From Novosphingobium guangzhouense (lineage in GTDB: Bacteria; Pseudomonadota; Alphaproteobacteria; Sphingomonadales; Sphingomonadaceae): a stretch of 64,000 nucleotides of DNA. The notes under the pieces were generated by a model that saw only the letters and a program-made list of their open reading frames with translations, was not told where the DNA came from and made no database searches. Position 1 is the stretch's first letter. Each line of letters begins with the position of its first letter. Location: positions 166,192-230,191 of the forward strand of contig NZ_LYMM01000084.1 in assembly GCF_002896965.1 (NCBI RefSeq), written 5' to 3'. Below are positions 1-8,477 of the stretch, piece by piece. The position numbers and the translations under genes were made by a program.

Positions 1-999
1 GCCCAGAAGCCGGGTCGGTCGCATGCGGTTCATAAGCGCGGCGCCTGCAAAGCGTCCGGTCATGAACAGGATCAGGCTGCCGGAAAGCAAGTAGGCTGCC
101 GTTTTTTCAGGGGTCTCGGGTAAAAGGTGCTTCACGAAATCGACGAAGTAGCTCCAGACGCAGACTTGCGCACCGACATAAAAGCATTGTGCGATAACCG
201 CGCCGGTCAGTTGCCGGTTGCGCAGGATCACGCGCGCGCTGCCACTTGTGGGGTCAACGCTGCGCGGGATGGCAGGCAGCCGCACTTTGGCAATGGCGAT
301 TGCAAGCAGGAGAACGAACAGCGCAAGGGCCACGTAAGGCCCCTGAACCATTGCCGCTTCCGAGGCGCGGTAATCCGCAAGCTGCTCCGTCGGCATCGCG
401 GCGATAGCGCCGCTGGAGTGTTCGATCCCCGAAAAAATGAAAAGCCCGCCGATCGTGGGTGCGACTACGGCGCCAAGCCCGTTGAACGCTTGGGCCAGGG
501 TCAGCCTTTGGGATGCGCGTGACGGATCGCCGAAGCGTGCGATGAAGGGATTGGCTGAAGTTTCCAGAAAGGCTGCGCCAGATGCCAGTACGAACAGGGC
601 AAGAAGAAACGCCCAGTATCGTTGAACCTCTGCAGCCGGGTAGAACAGGGCCGCACCGGCTGCGTAAAGCGTCAGGCCCAGCAGCAGGCCGGCACGATAA
701 CCCAGACGCCGCAGTACTAGCCCTGCCGGGATCGCCCATACGAAATAGGCGAGATAGAAGACGAACTGGATGAAGCCGGCCTCTGCGCGGGAAAGCGCAA
801 GCGCTTTTTGGAACTGCCGGATCAGGATGTCGTTCAGGTTATTCGCCAGCGCCCATGTGAAGAACATGGCAGTTACCAGCACGAAGCCCGCCCGAAAGCC
901 GGGGGTGACGAAGGGGGCGGCCATGGCTTTGGCTGCGCTGGTTGCAGCAGGTTCGTCCGGCAGGCTCTCCATTGCAGCAGGCGGCGTGCTGATACCCAT
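1..999 (-). CDS. fucP: L-fucose:H+ symporter, MFS family (3' end outside window)
   Basis: This is an inner-membrane sugar/proton symporter that would import L-fucose released outside the cytoplasm. Reading from an ATG at 999, 333 codons stay open to the window edge, so the C-terminal part is missing. The visible protein has the FucP-type pattern: a short cytoplasmic N-terminus, then FFTWALANNLNDILIRQFQK near residues 40-60, an early MFS helix pair ending in RRLGYRAG, and an ETSANPFIARFG stretch around residue 150 that is typical of the FucP/GluP branch. A GGAGAGG ribosome binding site lies 5 bases before the start. It is divergent from the fuconolactonase operon across a 160-base promoter region. 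Placement next to the full fuconate pathway supports L-fucose as substrate; a related 6-deoxyhexose or galactose cannot be excluded. Confidence 0.88.
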   Translation of the reverse strand, partial: MGISTPPAAMESLPDEPAATSAAKAMAAPFVTPGFRAGFVLVTAMFFTWALANNLNDILIRQFQKALALSRAEAGFIQFVFYLAYFVWAIPAGLVLRRLGYRAGLLLGLTLYAAGAALFYPAAEVQRYWAFLLALFVLASGAAFLETSANPFIARFGDPSRASQRLTLAQAFNGLGAVVAPTIGGLFIFSGIEHSSGAIAAMPTEQLADYRASEAAMVQGPYVALALFVLLLAIAIAKVRLPAIPRSVDPTSGSARVILRNRQLTGAVIAQCFYVGAQVCVWSYFVDFVKHLLPETPEKTAAYLLSGSLILFMTGRFAGAALMNRMRPTRLLG

Positions 1000-1108
1000 G
1001 CGTTCCTCTCCAGTCTTCCGCTCACCCTGTCGCGGTGCGCTTGTGAAGACAATGACATCCGCATGCCGGTGATATTTCCGGCTTGCACATGCTTTGATAT
1101 AGCGCTAA

Positions 1109-1125
1109 CTTTCACATATAGAACA
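1109..1125. promoter_or_regulatory. Candidate operator between fucP and the fucose operon
   Basis: An imperfect palindrome, with TTC/GAA arms around an ATAT core (TTCACATATAGAA at 1111-1123), lies in the divergent promoter region. Its 17-base context agrees at 10 of 17 positions with the element at 7369-7385 in front of the second fucose transcription unit. The natural candidate ligand is the IclR-family regulator encoded at 12232-13035. This is inference from symmetry and position only. Confidence 0.35.
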
Positions 1126-1159
1126 AACTGTCAAATACGGCAGCTTAGCGGGGCGACGG

Positions 1160-2041
1160 ATGATCGAAGGCCGGATTGATGCGCACCACCATTTCTGGCG
1201 ATATGACGCTGCGCGTTACCGCTGGATCGAACCCGGCTCCGTGCTGGCGCGGGATTACACTTCGCGCGATCTGCGGAATGAACTGGATGCGGCAGGCGTC
1301 GCATACAGTATAGCCGTTCAGGCCCGGCAGACGGAAGAAGAGACGCAATGGCTGCTTGACCTGTCCAGGCGCGATCCTTGGATTATTGGTGTCGTCGGCT
1401 GGATCGACCTGAGGGCAGAAGATATCGCCTCTCGTCTGGATGCCTTGTCCGGGGAACCACGGCTGATCGGTTTTCGCCACGTCGTTCAGGATGAGGCCGA
1501 TCCGCGGTTTCTCCTGGATATGGCGTTTCAGCGGGGTGTCCGCTGCGTGCTGGAGCGCGGGCTCGCTTACGATCTGCTCATCCGCGCGCCGCAGTTGGAA
1601 CATGTGCCGGCCTTCCTCGATGCGATCGGGGCGAAGGGCGCTGCAGGGTGCTGCGTTGTGATCGATCATGGGGCGAAGCCGGCGATCGTCGATGCAGAGT
1701 GGGAGCCTTGGGCCGGGCGCATTGCAGCCATTGCCCGTGCCTATCCGGTCTATTGCAAATTGTCCGGTCTTGTCACCGAGGCGGACCCGGCTGCGTGGGA
1801 GGAACAGCACGTCATGCGCTACATGACGCACCTCCTCGAATGCTTTGGGCCGGATCGGCTGATCTACGGTTCCGACTGGCCGGTTTGCCTGCTCGCAGCG
1901 CCATATGCGCGCGTGCACGGGCTGGTCGAAAGCCTGCTCGCGTCGCTGACTGAGGATCAACGCGAAGCGATCATGGGTGGCAATGCGCGGCGCGCTTATG
2001 CGCGTATCCGGGCACGAGTTCAGGGAGAAATAATACAGTGA
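1160..2041 (+). CDS. L-fuconolactonase, amidohydrolase-2 family (COG3618)
   Basis: The product (293 aa) should hydrolyse L-fucono-lactone to L-fuconate in the cytoplasm, the second step of non-phosphorylated L-fucose breakdown. It starts with the metal-binding motif IDAHHHFWRY at residues 6-15 and ends with the family signature LIYGSDWPVC near residue 235, in which the Asp belongs to the active site. Length and motif order match fuconolactone hydrolases of the amidohydrolase superfamily. No signal peptide is seen. It is the first gene of a tightly packed operon, and its TGA overlaps the GTG start of the downstream fucosidase by 4 bases, suggesting translational coupling. A different sugar lactone is possible, but the fuconate dehydratase downstream makes fuconolactone the best assignment. 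Confidence 0.85.
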   Translation: MIEGRIDAHHHFWRYDAARYRWIEPGSVLARDYTSRDLRNELDAAGVAYSIAVQARQTEEETQWLLDLSRRDPWIIGVVGWIDLRAEDIASRLDALSGEPRLIGFRHVVQDEADPRFLLDMAFQRGVRCVLERGLAYDLLIRAPQLEHVPAFLDAIGAKGAAGCCVVIDHGAKPAIVDAEWEPWAGRIAAIARAYPVYCKLSGLVTEADPAAWEEQHVMRYMTHLLECFGPDRLIYGSDWPVCLLAAPYARVHGLVESLLASLTEDQREAIMGGNARRAYARIRARVQGEIIQ

Positions 2042-4413
2042 GCCTTGAAGATTTCGCCGTTTCCCGACGTGCGCTGCTGGCTGGCGGCTCCACCGTCACT
2101 GCGCTTTCGCTGCTGGGAACCCCCTCGGTGGAGGCGGCAACCACTCAGTCGCACGGCAGTGACGATATGCTGTGGTATCGCCACCCGGCAAAGGAATGGA
2201 CCGAGGCGCTGCCTGTCGGCAATGGGCGCATAGGGGCCATGGTCTTCGGCGGAATAGCCGAAGAACGCTTGCAACTGAACGAGGATACGTTGTGGGGCGG
2301 CGGCCCTTATCATCCCGTCAACCCCGAGGCGAAGGCCGCACTTCCTCAAGTCCAGCGGCTGATTTTCGAAGGGCGCTACGATGAAGCGCAGGCGATCGCC
2401 AAGGAAAAGCTGATGGCGGTGCCCGTGCGACAGATGTCGTACCAGGTACTGGGCAATCTTCGTGTCTCCTTTCCGGGGCTCGGCGAACCGACGGAGAACA
2501 GTTACCGTCGTCAGCTGGATATAGACGCGGCGTGCCATACCACACGCTTCACCGCAGATGGCGTGGACTATGAACGCAGGGTCGTCGCTTCTCCGGCGGA
2601 TCAGGTGATCGCGGTGCAACTCAAGGCGTCCAGGCCGGGCACGCTGGCGTTCGACCTCAGATTGGAAGTGCCTCAGACCAGGCATGACGTGCGTACTCTG
2701 CCCGGTAACGTGCTGCTGCTGGAGGGCGAAAACAATGCCCAGCACGGGATTTCCGGTGCGCTGAAGTTCCAGGGACGGGTCAAGGTGATCGCGCGGGGGG
2801 CTAAGATATCGGCCGCGGCGGATAGTCTTTCGGTTCGGGGTGGGACAGAGGCGGTGATCCTGATCGCCATGGCAACCAGCTATCGTAATTACGCCGATGT
2901 GAGCGCCGATCCCGATGCGATTACCAGCGCACAAATAGCCGCAGCTTCACGCAAGAGCTTCCGCGCCATCGCCGACAAAGCCGCAGAGGATCATCGCGCG
3001 ATATACCGTCGTGTTTCCATTGATCTTGGCCGCAATGCCGAAGCTGACAAGTCAACGGATGAACGTATCCGCCAGTCCGAAACCGCCGATGACCCGGCAC
3101 TTGCGGCGCTGTATTTTCGCTATGGGCGCTACTTGCTCATTGCATCGTCGCGGCCTGGGTCGCAGCCGGCGAACCTTCAAGGCATCTGGAACGACAGTGT
3201 CAATCCGCCGTGGGGATCGAAGTACACGATCAATATCAATACGCAGATGAACTACTGGCCGGCGGAACCTGCCGCGATGCCCGAAATGGTCGAGCCGCTG
3301 ATAGCGCTCGTTCGGGACATTGCGCAGACCGGGGCTAGGATGGCGCGCGACATGTATGGCGCGCGCGGTTGGGTGTGCCATCACAATACGGACCTGTGGC
3401 GCGCTACCGGTCCGATCGACGGACCGCAGTTCGGCCTCTGGCCGATGGGCGGCGCGTGGTTATGCCTGCACTTGTGGGATCGCTATGATTACGGCCGCGA
3501 TGCGCAGTACCTTGCTACTGTCTATCCCATTCTGAAGGGGGCGTGCGAGTTCTTCCTTGATACGCTGGTTCGCGATCCGAAGACCAGCTGGATGGTCACC
3601 AACCCCTCTCTCTCGCCGGAGAACAATCACGGGCATGGCGAAGGCTCGCTTTGTGCGGGCCCCACGATGGATATGCAGATCCTGCGCGCGCTCTTCACCG
3701 CCACCGCGCAGGCTGCAAGCGTGCTGAAGACCGACGCTTCATTCGTGGCCGAAATTGCGACGATGAAGGGTAAGCTGATTCCCAATCGGGTGGGTGCCGA
3801 GGGGCAACTGATGGAATGGAAGGATGATTGGGATGCAAGTGCGAAGGACCTGCATCACCGGCACGTCTCACATCTCTTCGGCCTGTTTCCCGATGCTCAG
3901 ATCAATCTGGACGATACCCCGGACCTTGCAGCCGCAGCCAGAAAGTCTCTGGAAATCCGCGGCGACAAGGCAACCGGATGGGCCACCGCATGGCGCATCA
4001 ACCTGTGGGCGCGCCTGCGCGATGGCGATCATGCGCATTCCATCCTGCGCTTCCTGCTGGGGCCCGAGCGGACCTATCCCAACATGTTCGATGCACACCC
4101 CCCTTTCCAGATCGACGGGAACTTCGGCGGCACTTCGGGCGTGATTGAAATGCTGCTGCAGAGCATCGGCACGAATATACACCTCTTGCCTGCCCTCCCG
4201 TCTGCCTGGCCTACCGGCTCGATCAGGGGGCTGCGCGCGCGAGGTGCTTGCATGGTCGATCTTTCGTGGAAGGGCGGCGCACTGGCGCAGGCACGGGTCG
4301 TATCGACGATAGGGGGCAGTCACGAAATCCGTTGCGGCGACGTGCGCCGGACCATCAATTTCCAACCGGGGAAGGCGGTCTTGCTGACCGGCCCGGAATT
4401 GCGCAGCGCATAA
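2038..4413 (+). CDS. Alpha-L-fucosidase, glycoside hydrolase family 95 (Tat-exported)
   Basis: This 791-aa enzyme releases L-fucose, classically alpha-1,2-linked, from glycans such as xyloglucan or fucosylated oligosaccharides. The N-terminus has a twin-arginine signal (SRRALLAGG at residues 9-17) followed by a hydrophobic stretch to about residue 35, so it probably reaches the periplasm folded. GH95 hallmarks are present: WYRHPAKEWTEALPVGNGR near the start of the mature protein, SKYTININTQMNYWPAEPA around residue 400 carrying the Asn residues of the GH95 active site, NPSLSPENNHGHGE around 520 with the expected catalytic acid, and FQIDGNFGGTSGVIEMLLQS near 690. The start is GTG overlapping the previous stop, with a GGGAG Shine-Dalgarno. 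It supplies the substrate for the pathway genes around it. Confidence 0.92.
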   Translation: MSLEDFAVSRRALLAGGSTVTALSLLGTPSVEAATTQSHGSDDMLWYRHPAKEWTEALPVGNGRIGAMVFGGIAEERLQLNEDTLWGGGPYHPVNPEAKAALPQVQRLIFEGRYDEAQAIAKEKLMAVPVRQMSYQVLGNLRVSFPGLGEPTENSYRRQLDIDAACHTTRFTADGVDYERRVVASPADQVIAVQLKASRPGTLAFDLRLEVPQTRHDVRTLPGNVLLLEGENNAQHGISGALKFQGRVKVIARGAKISAAADSLSVRGGTEAVILIAMATSYRNYADVSADPDAITSAQIAAASRKSFRAIADKAAEDHRAIYRRVSIDLGRNAEADKSTDERIRQSETADDPALAALYFRYGRYLLIASSRPGSQPANLQGIWNDSVNPPWGSKYTININTQMNYWPAEPAAMPEMVEPLIALVRDIAQTGARMARDMYGARGWVCHHNTDLWRATGPIDGPQFGLWPMGGAWLCLHLWDRYDYGRDAQYLATVYPILKGACEFFLDTLVRDPKTSWMVTNPSLSPENNHGHGEGSLCAGPTMDMQILRALFTATAQAASVLKTDASFVAEIATMKGKLIPNRVGAEGQLMEWKDDWDASAKDLHHRHVSHLFGLFPDAQINLDDTPDLAAAARKSLEIRGDKATGWATAWRINLWARLRDGDHAHSILRFLLGPERTYPNMFDAHPPFQIDGNFGGTSGVIEMLLQSIGTNIHLLPALPSAWPTGSIRGLRARGACMVDLSWKGGALAQARVVSTIGGSHEIRCGDVRRTINFQPGKAVLLTGPELRSA

Positions 4414-4422
4414 GGAGCTAAC

Positions 4423-5166
4423 ATGAGACTTGCCGGAAAGAGGGCGGTAGTGACAGCTGCCGCCGCCGGGATCGGCCGCGCCATCGCCGAGCGCTTCGTA
4501 GCCGAGGGGGCGACTGTCCATGCGGTGGACCGCAACGCCGATGAGCTTGTGACGCTGGCCGGCGTGACCGGGCACATCGCAGACCTGACAGCCTCCGACG
4601 CCGCCACGATGCTGGCAGAGGCCACTGGCAGGGCGGACATATTGGTGAACTGTGCCGGGATCGTCTACCCCGGCACATTGCTGGATTGCACGGAAGATCA
4701 GTGGGCGACCTCGCTTGACCTCAATGCGACAGCCATGTTTCGGCTCATCAAGGCATACCTTCCCACGATGGTAGAGCGGCGCGCGGGATCGATCGTCAAC
4801 GTCTCCTCGGTCGCATCCTCGATCATCGGCGTGCGCAACCGCTTCGCCTATGGTGCCAGCAAGGCGGCGGTAATCGGTCTTACCAAGTCTGTCGCAGTGG
4901 ATTTCGTGGCGGACGGTGTACGTTGCAATGCCATCTGCCCCGGAACCGTCGACAGCCCGTCGCTGCGCGTCCGAATGCAGGCGCAGGCGGAGGCTGCGGG
5001 CGAGAGCTTCGAGGCGACGCATGCGGCATTTTCGGGGCGGCAGCCGCTCGGTCGCCTCGGCCAGCCGAACGAGATCGCTGCGCTCGCGCTTTATCTGGCG
5101 TCTGATGAAAGCGCCTTCACCACAGGGACTACAGCGGTGATCGATGGGGGGTGGACGGTCGAATGA
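4423..5166 (+). CDS. SDR-family dehydrogenase, probable 2-keto-3-deoxy-L-fuconate dehydrogenase
   Basis: This is a classical short-chain dehydrogenase of 247 aa. It shows an N-terminal nucleotide-binding motif (TAAAAGIGRAIAERF, residues 11-25), the NCAG motif, a Ser in VNVSSVAS and the catalytic YGASK around residues 146-150. Overall it resembles the SDR subgroup that includes 2-keto-3-deoxy-L-fuconate 4-dehydrogenase, which makes 2,4-diketo-3-deoxy-L-fuconate with NAD+. It follows the fucosidase by 9 bases, with AAGGAG at 4411-4416 as the ribosome binding site, and precedes fuconate dehydratase with an ATGA overlap. The window has a second SDR at 6434-7210. One of the two should act on L-fucose and the other on the ketodeoxy acid; the split proposed here rests on resemblance and gene order and could be reversed. 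Confidence 0.8.
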   Translation: MRLAGKRAVVTAAAAGIGRAIAERFVAEGATVHAVDRNADELVTLAGVTGHIADLTASDAATMLAEATGRADILVNCAGIVYPGTLLDCTEDQWATSLDLNATAMFRLIKAYLPTMVERRAGSIVNVSSVASSIIGVRNRFAYGASKAAVIGLTKSVAVDFVADGVRCNAICPGTVDSPSLRVRMQAQAEAAGESFEATHAAFSGRQPLGRLGQPNEIAALALYLASDESAFTTGTTAVIDGGWTVE

Positions 5167-6434
5167 CACGCATTACCGGTCTGCGTACCGCAGATATCCG
5201 CTTTCCGACCAGCCACGCGCTGGATGGTTCTGACGCGATGAACCCGGACCCGGATTACTCCGCCGCTTATGTGATCCTTGATACCGACGATGGGCTGGAA
5301 GGGCACGGCCTGACATTCACCATCGGGCGGGGCAACGAGATCTGCGTCGCTGCCATCGAAGCGTTGCGCCCTCTTGTGGTCGGCCTGGACCTTGACTGGG
5401 TACAAGCCGATCCGGGGCGGTTCTGGCGGCACGTAACCGGCGATAGCCAGTTGCGATGGATCGGTCCGGACAAGGGGGCGATGCATCTGGCGACAGGCGC
5501 GGTAGTCAACGCCGTTTGGGACTTGTGGGCAAAGGCGGTGGGCAAGCCGGTGTGGCAACTCGTCGCGGACATGAGCCCGGAAGAAATCGTGCGTTGCATC
5601 GATTTTCGCTATATGACCGACTGCATCACCCCAGAAGAGGCTCTGGCCCTGCTGACCGAACGGGCTGCTGGCAAGACGCAGCGGCTGGAGCGTCTTACCG
5701 CGTCCGGTTACCCCTGCTACACGACCTCGGCAGGTTGGCTGGGATATTCGGATGACAAGTTGCGGCGGTTGGCAACGGAGGCAGTCGAAGCGGGGTTTCG
5801 TCATGTAAAACTCAAGGTGGGCCGGGACCTTGAAGACGATATTCGCCGCGTCAGAATAGCGCGCGAGGCTGTCGGGCCGGACTGTCGCCTTATGATTGAC
5901 GCGAACCAGATCTGGGAAATCGGGCAGGCCATCGAATGGGTCAAGGCGCTTGCTTTCGCTGACCCCTGGTTCATCGAGGAGCCGACCAGCCCTGACGATG
6001 TGGAGGGGCATCGCGCGATCCGCGAAGCCGTGCATCCGATCCGTGTCGCAACTGGCGAAATGTGCCAGAACCGGGTGCTGTTCAAACAGTTCATGATGCG
6101 CGGTGCGATCGACGTGGTGCAGATTGACAGCTGCCGCATCGGCGGCGTGAACGAAATCATGGCGGTGCTGCTTATGGCGGCGAAGTATGGTCTGCCGGTA
6201 TGTCCCCATGCGGGCGGGGTGGGGCTTTGCGAGTATGTTCAGCACTTGTCGATGATCGACTATTTGTGCTTCTCGGGCACGCTGGAGGATCGTGTGGTCG
6301 AATATGTCGACCACTTGCACGAGCATTTCGTCGACCCCTGCGTGATCCGCGATGCCGCCTACATGCCGCCATCGCGGCCCGGCTTCTCGATCGAGATGAA
6401 ACCGCAATCCATAGCGCAATATCGGATGGACTGA
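5163..6434 (+). CDS. fucD: L-fuconate dehydratase, enolase superfamily
   Basis: This Mg2+-dependent enolase-superfamily enzyme dehydrates L-fuconate to 2-keto-3-deoxy-L-fuconate. The expected ligands and catalytic groups are visible: KLKVGRD (catalytic Lys pair region, about residue 215), MIDANQIW (metal Asp, about 245), EEPTSPDD (metal Glu, about 275), ATGEMCQN (metal Glu, about 300) and CPHAGGVGLCEYVQHL (catalytic His, about 350). Long N-terminal loops such as SHALDGSDAMNPDPDYSAAY are typical of the fuconate dehydratase subgroup. The frame is open upstream to a GTG at 5151, but the ATG at 5163 overlaps the preceding stop as ATGA and gives the usual N-terminus. Its stop overlaps the next gene as TGATG. 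This gene is the strongest single marker of the L-fucose assignment. Confidence 0.92.
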   Translation: MTRITGLRTADIRFPTSHALDGSDAMNPDPDYSAAYVILDTDDGLEGHGLTFTIGRGNEICVAAIEALRPLVVGLDLDWVQADPGRFWRHVTGDSQLRWIGPDKGAMHLATGAVVNAVWDLWAKAVGKPVWQLVADMSPEEIVRCIDFRYMTDCITPEEALALLTERAAGKTQRLERLTASGYPCYTTSAGWLGYSDDKLRRLATEAVEAGFRHVKLKVGRDLEDDIRRVRIAREAVGPDCRLMIDANQIWEIGQAIEWVKALAFADPWFIEEPTSPDDVEGHRAIREAVHPIRVATGEMCQNRVLFKQFMMRGAIDVVQIDSCRIGGVNEIMAVLLMAAKYGLPVCPHAGGVGLCEYVQHLSMIDYLCFSGTLEDRVVEYVDHLHEHFVDPCVIRDAAYMPPSRPGFSIEMKPQSIAQYRMD

Positions 6435-7210
6435 TGGATCTGGAACTTCAAGGAAAAGTCGTCGTCGTAACCGGCGGGGGAGCGGGTATCGGGGGCGCAG
6501 TGTCCCTCGGGCTGGCTCGTGAGGGAGCTATCCCGGCGATCCTTGGTCGCAGTGCTTTGACGGCCGGGTTCGAGGCTGAAATCCAGCAGTTGCAACCTGA
6601 AACGATCTTTCTGCAGGTTGATGTCACTGACGACGATGCCTGCCGCGATGCGGTTGACCGGATCGCGGCCGAGCGCGGCGGGGTCCATGGCCTTGTCAAC
6701 AATGCCGGGACCAATGACGGTGTGGACCTTGACGCGGGGACGGCGGCCTTCATGGCCTCGGTCCAGTCGAACCTCGCGCATTATTACGGCATGGTACACC
6801 ACTGCCTGCCGCATCTGCGGGCCAGCAAAGGGGCCATCGTCAATATCTCGTCCAAGACTGCGGTGACGGGGCAGGGCAACACCAGCGGGTATGTTGCCTC
6901 GAAGGCGGCGCAACTCGGGCTTACGCGTGAATGGGCGGCGGCGTTGCTGGAGGATGGGATTCGCGTCAACGCCGTTTTACCTGCGGAAGTCATGACGCCG
7001 CTCTATGCCCGCTGGATCGAAAGCTTCGACGATCCGCAGGCGAAGCTGGACGAGATCAATAGCCGGATCCCGCTAGGGCGGCGCATGACCACGGATCGCG
7101 AAATTGCCGATACGGTGCTGTTCCTGCTTTCGGCGCGGTCCAGCCACACGACCGGGCAATGGATATTCCCCGACGGCGGCTACACGCACCTGGATCGATT
7201 GCTGGCTTGA
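6434..7210 (+). CDS. SDR-family dehydrogenase, probable L-fucose dehydrogenase
   Basis: This is a 258-aa short-chain dehydrogenase with TGGGAGIGGAVS (cofactor site, residues 14-25), NNAGTN, NISSKTAV and the catalytic YVASKAAQ. It probably oxidises L-fucose to its lactone with NAD(P)+, the entry step that would feed the fuconolactonase at 1160. The start at 6434 overlaps the stop of fuconate dehydratase (TGATG), so it belongs to the same operon, of which it is the last gene. A terminator-like hairpin follows about 50 bases after its stop. The longer open frame reaching back to 6200 is only an overlap with fucD. Role assignment against the SDR at 4423 is tentative. Confidence 0.78.
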   Translation: MDLELQGKVVVVTGGGAGIGGAVSLGLAREGAIPAILGRSALTAGFEAEIQQLQPETIFLQVDVTDDDACRDAVDRIAAERGGVHGLVNNAGTNDGVDLDAGTAAFMASVQSNLAHYYGMVHHCLPHLRASKGAIVNISSKTAVTGQGNTSGYVASKAAQLGLTREWAAALLEDGIRVNAVLPAEVMTPLYARWIESFDDPQAKLDEINSRIPLGRRMTTDREIADTVLFLLSARSSHTTGQWIFPDGGYTHLDRLLA

Positions 7211-7261
7211 TGGGGCGAAGCGCTTCCGAGGCGCTTTCACAATAACGCGTACTCTCAATCG

Positions 7262-7302
7262 AGGCTCGCCGGGCGTTGCTTGGCGGGCCTTCCTTTGTTT
7301 TG
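7262..7302 (+). terminator. Rho-independent terminator after the first fucose operon
   Basis: A 9-bp stem with one G-U pair (AGGCTCGCC at 7262-7270 against GGCGGGCCT at 7282-7290) and an 11-base loop is followed by a T-rich tail containing TTCCTTTGTTTT. It lies 50 bases beyond the stop of the SDR at 7210 and separates the two fucose transcription units. Confidence 0.6.
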
Positions 7303-7368
7303 CGTGCCGCGCGCAAGGCGTGTTCGGCCACTTACCCAAGCTTTCAATAATTCTGCATATAAAAATGT

Positions 7369-7385
7369 ATTGCATATATGGTAAT
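7369..7385. promoter_or_regulatory. Candidate operator before the second fucose unit
   Basis: A 17-base imperfect palindrome, ATTGCATATATGGTAAT, lies about 60 bases upstream of the zinc dehydrogenase in an AT-rich patch that stands out from the GC-rich surroundings. It resembles the element at 1109-1125 (10 of 17 positions). It is a plausible site for the IclR regulator of this locus. Confidence 0.38.
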
Positions 7386-7444
7386 ATCAGTTGTACATCG
7401 CTTTTATCAGCCGGCAAGACCTGGCGCAGAATCGGAGGGGTTCT

Positions 7445-8464
7445 TTGCAAAGCATGGCGAGGATCAGTTGCGTTGAGCCGGGCCAGTTGATGCTCGATGC
7501 CTGCGCGATGCCGGTTCCTGTGCACGGGGAAGCGCTTGTCCGCATTCGCCGCGTCGGCATCTGTGGCACCGATTATCACATCGTGCGCGGCACCCAGCCG
7601 TACCTCACCTATCCTCGGGTGCCGGGCCATGAACTGGCCGGAGAGATCGTGGCAGCAGGGGAGTGCAGCGAATGGCGGGCCGGGATGCCGGTCTGCATCA
7701 TGCCTTACCATTCCTGCGACACATGCATTGCCTGTCGGCAGGGCAAACCCAACTGTTGCACTGCAATCAGCGTACTCGGCGTCCACAAGGATGGAGGCTT
7801 GGCCGAATATCTTGCGATCGACGAACGATATCTTATCGCCGCTGATGGCCTGTCGCTTGACGAGATCGCGATGGTCGAATTCCTCGCGATAGGCCGCCAT
7901 GCGGTATGTCGTTCCGGAACAGTGGCGGGTGAGCGCGTACTGATCGTAGGCGCCGGCCCGATCGGCATGGCAACGGCTTTCTTCGCGGCGCGCAGCGGAG
8001 CGGAAGTGACGGTGCTTGATGGCAATGCGGATCGTGTGAGGCTGTGCGTTGACCGACTTGGCGCGTACCGGGGCGAAGTGCTTAATACCGATACGGCTGA
8101 CCGACTTGCGGCCCTTACCGACGGCGATTTCTTCGATTGCGTGTTTGACGCTACCGGTAATGCCGGGGCGATCGAGGCAGGTTTCGCCTATGTCGCGCAC
8201 GGTGGGCGCTATGTCTTGGTGTCGATCGTTACAGCCGATATCCGGTTCAGTGATCCCGAATTCCACAAGCGTGAGATGAGCGTGATCGGCAGTCGCAACG
8301 CCACGCATCAGGACTTTGCGGACGTCATCGAAGTGCTGCGCGCCCGAGCGTTTCCGCTGGATGCGGTAGTCAGCCATAAGCTGCCTTTCGCCGATGTCCC
8401 CGAGGCAATCTGGCGGCTGATGGAGCCGGGCACGGGTGTCATCAAGGCGCTTGTCGTTCTGTGA
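7445..8464 (+). CDS. Zinc-dependent medium-chain alcohol dehydrogenase
   Basis: This is an MDR-superfamily dehydrogenase of about 340 aa. The GroES-like half has GICGTDYH and PGHELAG for the catalytic zinc and a CDTCIACRQGKPNC structural-zinc lobe. The Rossmann half has VGAGPIGMATAFF for NAD(P). It is co-transcribed with the FAH hydrolase 13 bases downstream, so a sugar-acid or polyol step in fucose metabolism is likely. It might act as an alternative oxidant of a 3-deoxy intermediate, of L-fucose or related aldoses, or of lactaldehyde. The start is uncertain: a GGAGGGG at 7434-7440 fits a TTG at 7445 (6-base spacing) better than the ATG at 7454 (15 bases). The open frame reaching back to 7391 lacks a ribosome binding site and begins inside the promoter region. 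Confidence 0.8.
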   Translation: MQSMARISCVEPGQLMLDACAMPVPVHGEALVRIRRVGICGTDYHIVRGTQPYLTYPRVPGHELAGEIVAAGECSEWRAGMPVCIMPYHSCDTCIACRQGKPNCCTAISVLGVHKDGGLAEYLAIDERYLIAADGLSLDEIAMVEFLAIGRHAVCRSGTVAGERVLIVGAGPIGMATAFFAARSGAEVTVLDGNADRVRLCVDRLGAYRGEVLNTDTADRLAALTDGDFFDCVFDATGNAGAIEAGFAYVAHGGRYVLVSIVTADIRFSDPEFHKREMSVIGSRNATHQDFADVIEVLRARAFPLDAVVSHKLPFADVPEAIWRLMEPGTGVIKALVVL

Positions 8465-8477
8465 AGGAGAGTATTGC

